Positions 59,950 through 64,000 of a DNA stretch of 64,000 nt are shown here, piece after piece. The notes below the pieces were generated by a model. The model searched no databases and was not told the origin of the DNA. It was given only the letters and a program-made list of their open reading frames with translations. The first letter of the stretch is position 1; every line of letters begins with the position of its first letter. A program made the translations under genes and the position numbers. The stretch comes from Candidatus Latescibacterota bacterium (lineage in GTDB: Bacteria > Krumholzibacteriota > Krumholzibacteriia > LZORAL124-64-63), in the NCBI GenBank assembly GCA_030658975.1, contig JAUSBL010000114.1, forward strand, positions 1-64,000, given 5' to 3'.

Positions 59950-61308
59950 TTGCAGTTCTCCCCCAGATCGGATGCCATGAAATACCTGCTATGCGCCGGG
60001 ATCCTTCTGTTGGGCCACCCGTGTCTCGCCGTCGAGGTTGGGTTGTACTTCGATGAAGCCGCGACGCAGACCTCATGCCCGAACGGATTGTTGACTCAGC
60101 AGGATTTGTATCTGGTCATGACCGGCATCGGTGATGATGTGAGCGTTGCCGGATGGAAGGCCGTGATCAGACATGGCCGCTCGACATTCAGCTCAGCTAC
60201 GGACATCCACAGCGGCGGAGTCAATCGGCGGCAGCATCCCGTCTATGAAGTGGACTTGGCGACGCCACTTAGTGGCTCAACTCTCGTGCTAGCCAGATTC
60301 AGCATCGTCGCTCTCGTGCCTGACACTCTGACGGTTGGCATTCTGGATGGTATGGCATTCCCTGCTGAGCAGGGTCTCGACTATTCAACGTCACCTGCGC
60401 AGAGGAGCAGCGAGGCGCGCGCCGTCGTAAGCCATCCTTCTACTATCGGTGTTGTTGCTGGCCAGTTGGCTGCGCTGACGGCGCGGGAGATCGTCGTGCC
60501 TGAATTAAGGCCGGTGAATAAGGAAATGCCTCGAATGATAACGCGGCGGAATGGAGACGGTGAGTCCATGTCACTGGAGTGGTATGAGCATCTGTTGTAC
60601 GTTTCGGATTTCTGCATCATCGGCACGATCATCGACATCGATTACCGATGCGGCGATAGCGGCTGGTGTGAAACATCGGGCGTTGGTGTTGCTTTGCTCG
60701 ATGTCGAGCGATCCTACTGGGATCTCGGCTCGCCGACCACCTATGTGCTTTTGCAGGCGGCAAATGTCGACGGATGTGGTCGTTTGATCAACCCGATGGG
60801 ATTCGACGATTACCAGATCGGCGGCAAATACCTGATTCTCGGCGATGAAAGTCGAGGCCATGCCCTGGCCTACGAGCCTGGCGTATTCCTGTATAACGGC
60901 TCGGAATATTCGCGGCCGGCCGGCATGACGATGGAGTTCGAATCGCCAGAACTGCTCGCATCCGAACATGCGACCATGCGGGACTATCGGCAACAATTGC
61001 TCGATGCGGATTTGGTGGCCGTGATCGAAGTCGTGCGCAGGATCGAAAAAGTCGATGATAATCGGACCTTTACCTATCGCGTCGTGCCGGACGTCTGCTT
61101 CAAGGGCGTCGCCGGACCCGACACGCTGTTTGTGTCCTACCGCCGCCGCGGGTATTCCGGTTGGAAGAGTTTGTCTCTTCCGCCGCCCTTCGCACCCGGC
61201 CGTGAGTTTCTGGTGTTTCTCGAGGAGATGGACGGGGAAGGGTACGTTCCGCTGTACGGCGACCTCAGCGCGGTGAAGCTCGGGCCGACAACCCCGGATG
61301 TCCATTAA
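59950..61308 (+). CDS. Secreted protein of unknown function
   Basis: ATG 59977 gives signal peptide MKYLLCAGILLLGHPCLAVEVG; TTG 59950 has a better-placed GGGAGG; lower GC than flanks. Confidence 0.6.
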   Translation: MQFSPRSDAMKYLLCAGILLLGHPCLAVEVGLYFDEAATQTSCPNGLLTQQDLYLVMTGIGDDVSVAGWKAVIRHGRSTFSSATDIHSGGVNRRQHPVYEVDLATPLSGSTLVLARFSIVALVPDTLTVGILDGMAFPAEQGLDYSTSPAQRSSEARAVVSHPSTIGVVAGQLAALTAREIVVPELRPVNKEMPRMITRRNGDGESMSLEWYEHLLYVSDFCIIGTIIDIDYRCGDSGWCETSGVGVALLDVERSYWDLGSPTTYVLLQAANVDGCGRLINPMGFDDYQIGGKYLILGDESRGHALAYEPGVFLYNGSEYSRPAGMTMEFESPELLASEHATMRDYRQQLLDADLVAVIEVVRRIEKVDDNRTFTYRVVPDVCFKGVAGPDTLFVSYRRRGYSGWKSLSLPPPFAPGREFLVFLEEMDGEGYVPLYGDLSAVKLGPTTPDVH

Positions 61309-61473
61309 TCGGGGCGAGGTGCGATTATATCAGCATTTGGATAATTTCTCACATCACTGCGGAATAATCCGGATCATTCCGCAGTGTACTTCTAAATTCT
61401 CCAGAACGGTCAACGGTGTAGGGTCGATAACTTCATAAGTTGAGTACTGCCATCGTATGACCGTCGGCTCTTC

Positions 61474-63033
61474 CTAGGCGCTGGCTTTGTAGGCGACCAG
61501 CCGGTCCCGCCCGCTCTGCTTGGCAGCATAAAGCGCCCCATCCGCCGCCCGCAGCAGTTCCAGCGCGGTGTACCCGTGTTCGGGCGCCGCCGCGACGCCG
61601 GCCGAAACGGTGATCGGGCCGAGGTTGCGTTCACCGTGCCGGATCTTGAGACTTTTGATCAGGATGCGGATCTCTTCCACGCGCTTCTGCGTGTCCGCCA
61701 GCGGGGAGTCCGGGAAGACGAGGACGAACTCCTCTCCGCCGTAGCGGCACGAGATGTCGCCCTGGCGGAGCGAGGAGGTCAGCACGGTCCCCAACTCGCG
61801 CAGCAGCAGGTCTCCGGCGTCGTGCCCGAAGGTGTCGTTGAAATGCTTGAAGTGGTCGAGGTCGAGCATCACGACGCTCAGCGGCGACTTCCTGCGTTGC
61901 GCCCGGTGCAGCTCGCGGTCCAGGCTGTCGTCGAGGTAGCGCCGGTTGAACAGTCCGGTCAGCGGGTCGCGGGTGGCCTGATTGCGCAGTTTTTCCTGAA
62001 GTCTCAGGTTGAACAGCGAGAGCTTGAAGGATTCGCTGAGCATGAGTGCGAGATTGCGCCGGTTGATCTGCTGTTCGCTCGTTCCGGTGCCGTCGGCCAT
62101 GAGACAGAACAAGCCCAGGGATTCCCCCTGCACGGCCAGGGGGATGCAGAGGTAGCCCGTCTCCGGTTCAGCGAGGAAGTGGCGGCACAGCAGGCTCGAC
62201 TGCGGATCGAGGACCTCGTGGGGCTGGCCTCGCCGCATCGCCCAGCAGTCGTCCATCGTGAAACTCGCCGCCATCCGCGTCGTTTCGCCCCAGCTTGCGA
62301 TCAGTTCGTATTCCGGAGCGCCCTCATGTCGGATCGCGAGACCGCCGTCCATGCCGGTGAACAATTCTTCCACCATCAGGACGATCACCCGGTAGGCTTC
62401 TTCCTGGGTCGAACAGGTCTGGAGCAGGTCGTTCATGCGGAACAGCGCTTGCATCTCGGAGTCGCGCTTCTTGAGCGCCGACACCAGGGCGGCCAGGTCC
62501 GCGTTGGCGGCGTGCAGGCTGGCATCGACGCGCCTGCGTTCGGTGATGTCGCGGATGTTGCATTGGATCACGCGCGCGCCGTTGACCAGGTACACGTTGC
62601 TGACGAACTCGACCTCCCGGATTTCCTTGGTCTTGGTTTCCAGGGGCAGGTTTTCGTGGCGGGAATATTCGGTGGCCTGCAGTTTTTGGAACGATTCCCG
62701 GCTGGCGGCGATATCCCGGAACGGTCCGAGTTCCCAGAGCTTCCTGCCGACCAGTTCGTTGTGGGCGTAGTCCAGCAGCGTTTCCAGGTAGGGATTGGCA
62801 TCGATGATCACGCCCGAATCGGCATCCAGGATGAGGATGCCGTCCTTGGCGGTTTCGAAGAGTCGCCGATACCGGGTTTCGGAGGCTTTGACGGCGGCGC
62901 CGAAGACTTCGTATTCTGGGTCGTGGCTGTGGGCGGATAGATTGTTCAGTTTTATTTCCAGCTCAGCCAGGCGCGCCCGCAGGGCGGCATTCACCGCATG
63001 GAGTTGGGATTCTGCATTCGAAGGCATGGGCAT
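61474..63033 (-). CDS. PAS-GAF-GGDEF diguanylate cyclase
   Basis: PAS region [36 protein letters not shown]-like middle; [39 protein letters not shown] (RxxD I-site 5 aa before GGEEF). Confidence 0.92.
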   Translation of the reverse strand: MPMPSNAESQLHAVNAALRARLAELEIKLNNLSAHSHDPEYEVFGAAVKASETRYRRLFETAKDGILILDADSGVIIDANPYLETLLDYAHNELVGRKLWELGPFRDIAASRESFQKLQATEYSRHENLPLETKTKEIREVEFVSNVYLVNGARVIQCNIRDITERRRVDASLHAANADLAALVSALKKRDSEMQALFRMNDLLQTCSTQEEAYRVIVLMVEELFTGMDGGLAIRHEGAPEYELIASWGETTRMAASFTMDDCWAMRRGQPHEVLDPQSSLLCRHFLAEPETGYLCIPLAVQGESLGLFCLMADGTGTSEQQINRRNLALMLSESFKLSLFNLRLQEKLRNQATRDPLTGLFNRRYLDDSLDRELHRAQRRKSPLSVVMLDLDHFKHFNDTFGHDAGDLLLRELGTVLTSSLRQGDISCRYGGEEFVLVFPDSPLADTQKRVEEIRILIKSLKIRHGERNLGPITVSAGVAAAPEHGYTALELLRAADGALYAAKQSGRDRLVAYKASA

Positions 63034-63194
63034 CCTCCATGTCCCGATCCAGATGACAAGTAACCCTCAACTCCGATAATTCGCAACAGGACGACCGCAT
63101 TGGCGTCGATCGGATCGGCAGTCGCTCGCTCCAATTTTCCACGCGGTAAGAACCGATTGCGGATGGATCATGGTTCGTCGTATCCGCGACACGA

Positions 63195-63223
63195 GCGGGG
63201 GCGGCCCTTCGGACCGCCCCCGC
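63195..63223. terminator. GC-rich hairpin between the DGC gene and the 63250 CDS
   Basis: GCGGGGGCGGCCC-TTCG-GACCGCCCCCGC. Confidence 0.45.
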
Positions 63224-63249
63224 GCATTTCCGTGTTCGTGTGGAGCGGG

Positions 63250-64000
63250 CTAGGCCCCGCCGCAATCCACGTCGAACTGCGCCTCGTCCCAGCACGACTC
63301 CTGCCCGTTGCGGTAGTCGGGCACCTGCAGGCTGCCGGTGCCGTCGGTCTCGTTCCAGCGGATGAACCAGACGCCGTCGGTGCCGGCGTCGACGTAGTCG
63401 ATCCGGTTCAGGGCGCCGGCCTCGGTGAAGGTCAGCGAGTCGCCGGCGTCGGGGCCGTGCAGGACCTCGAGCGCCAGCTCGTGGCCGTCGGCGTCGTCCC
63501 GCCAATGCACGCTGGCGGCGGCCGGATCGCCGGGCAGCGAGAAGTCGTAGAAGGTCCAGTCGCCGGTGTCGCCGTCGTCGCGCGTCGTGCCGTCGAACCA
63601 GAGCTCGTTGGCGATGCCTTCGTGCGGGACCGTCACGCGCAGGGCCCAGGCCACCTCGTCGCCCTGGATGACGCCGCGCAGGCGGACCTGCGCCTCCTCG
63701 TCGCCGCGCACGTAGGTGTAGACCCAGATCCAGGAGCCGTCGGGCTGCAGGGTCGGCACGGTGTGCAGCGCCAGGGCGAAGGCCGCCACCGGCGGCGTCA
63801 GCACGAGCTGCGTCGTCGCCGAGACGATCACCGCGCGCAGGTAGGCGTTGAAGAAGTTCTGCTGGCCGATCGCCTTGTTCTCTCCGTCCTCGAAGAAGCT
63901 CAGGTCGATGCCGAGGCGGCCGGCGTCGGGAAGCGTGGGGGCCCGGTCCTGCGGCTGCGGCTCCGGGTCGGGGGCGTTCAGGCCCTGCTCGGCGCAGCCG
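63250..64000 (-). CDS. Lipoprotein-like hypothetical (5' end outside window)
   Basis: Frame stays open upstream of the listed start (63831) to the window edge and reads GCAEQGLNAPDPEPQPQDRAPTLPDAGRLGIDLSFFEDGENKAIGQQNFFNAYLRAVIVSATTQL; GC resembles a lipobox end. Confidence 0.6.
   Translation of the reverse strand, partial: GCAEQGLNAPDPEPQPQDRAPTLPDAGRLGIDLSFFEDGENKAIGQQNFFNAYLRAVIVSATTQLVLTPPVAAFALALHTVPTLQPDGSWIWVYTYVRGDEEAQVRLRGVIQGDEVAWALRVTVPHEGIANELWFDGTTRDDGDTGDWTFYDFSLPGDPAAASVHWRDDADGHELALEVLHGPDAGDSLTFTEAGALNRIDYVDAGTDGVWFIRWNETDGTGSLQVPDYRNGQESCWDEAQFDVDCGGA

Overview
High-GC bacterial chromosome window. The YPNPFNPET..FlgD-like C-terminus and other secreted-protein features recall Eisenbacteria/Krumholzibacteria-type lineages, but taxonomy is inference only. 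About 50 protein genes can be supported; I see no rRNA, tRNA or CRISPR. Main blocks: futalosine menaquinone genes (mqnA, mqnC); a RelA/SpoT-like protein; a Cys/Met PLP enzyme; a tripeptidyl-peptidase-II-like subtilase; a Sir2 deacylase; a long GreA fusion; a sulfate ABC transporter next to a divergent sigma54 regulator; a compositionally foreign pair of asparagine-synthase-family genes; a large surface-polysaccharide locus (about 32.7-49.0 kb, including manA, gmd, rmd, wecB, DUF354 and several glycosyltransferases); a permease-less operon of DUF1858/substrate-binding protein, HypB/CobW-like GTPase and ABC ATPase; tandem paralogous lipoproteins; a BamA-like/DUF4390/NtrY-like/NtrX-like block; and a PAS-GAF-GGDEF protein. 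The most unusual signal is a family of three 99-bp structured elements (two at 17.1-17.5 kb, one at 30.2 kb). All have TGACAGGGG/CCCCTGTCA ends enclosing two hairpins with compensatory base changes and conserved loops. Each is wrapped in a long locus-specific inverted repeat and each lies between convergent genes. One outer arm carries a diverged inverted copy of the neighbouring gene's last 13 codons plus stop.
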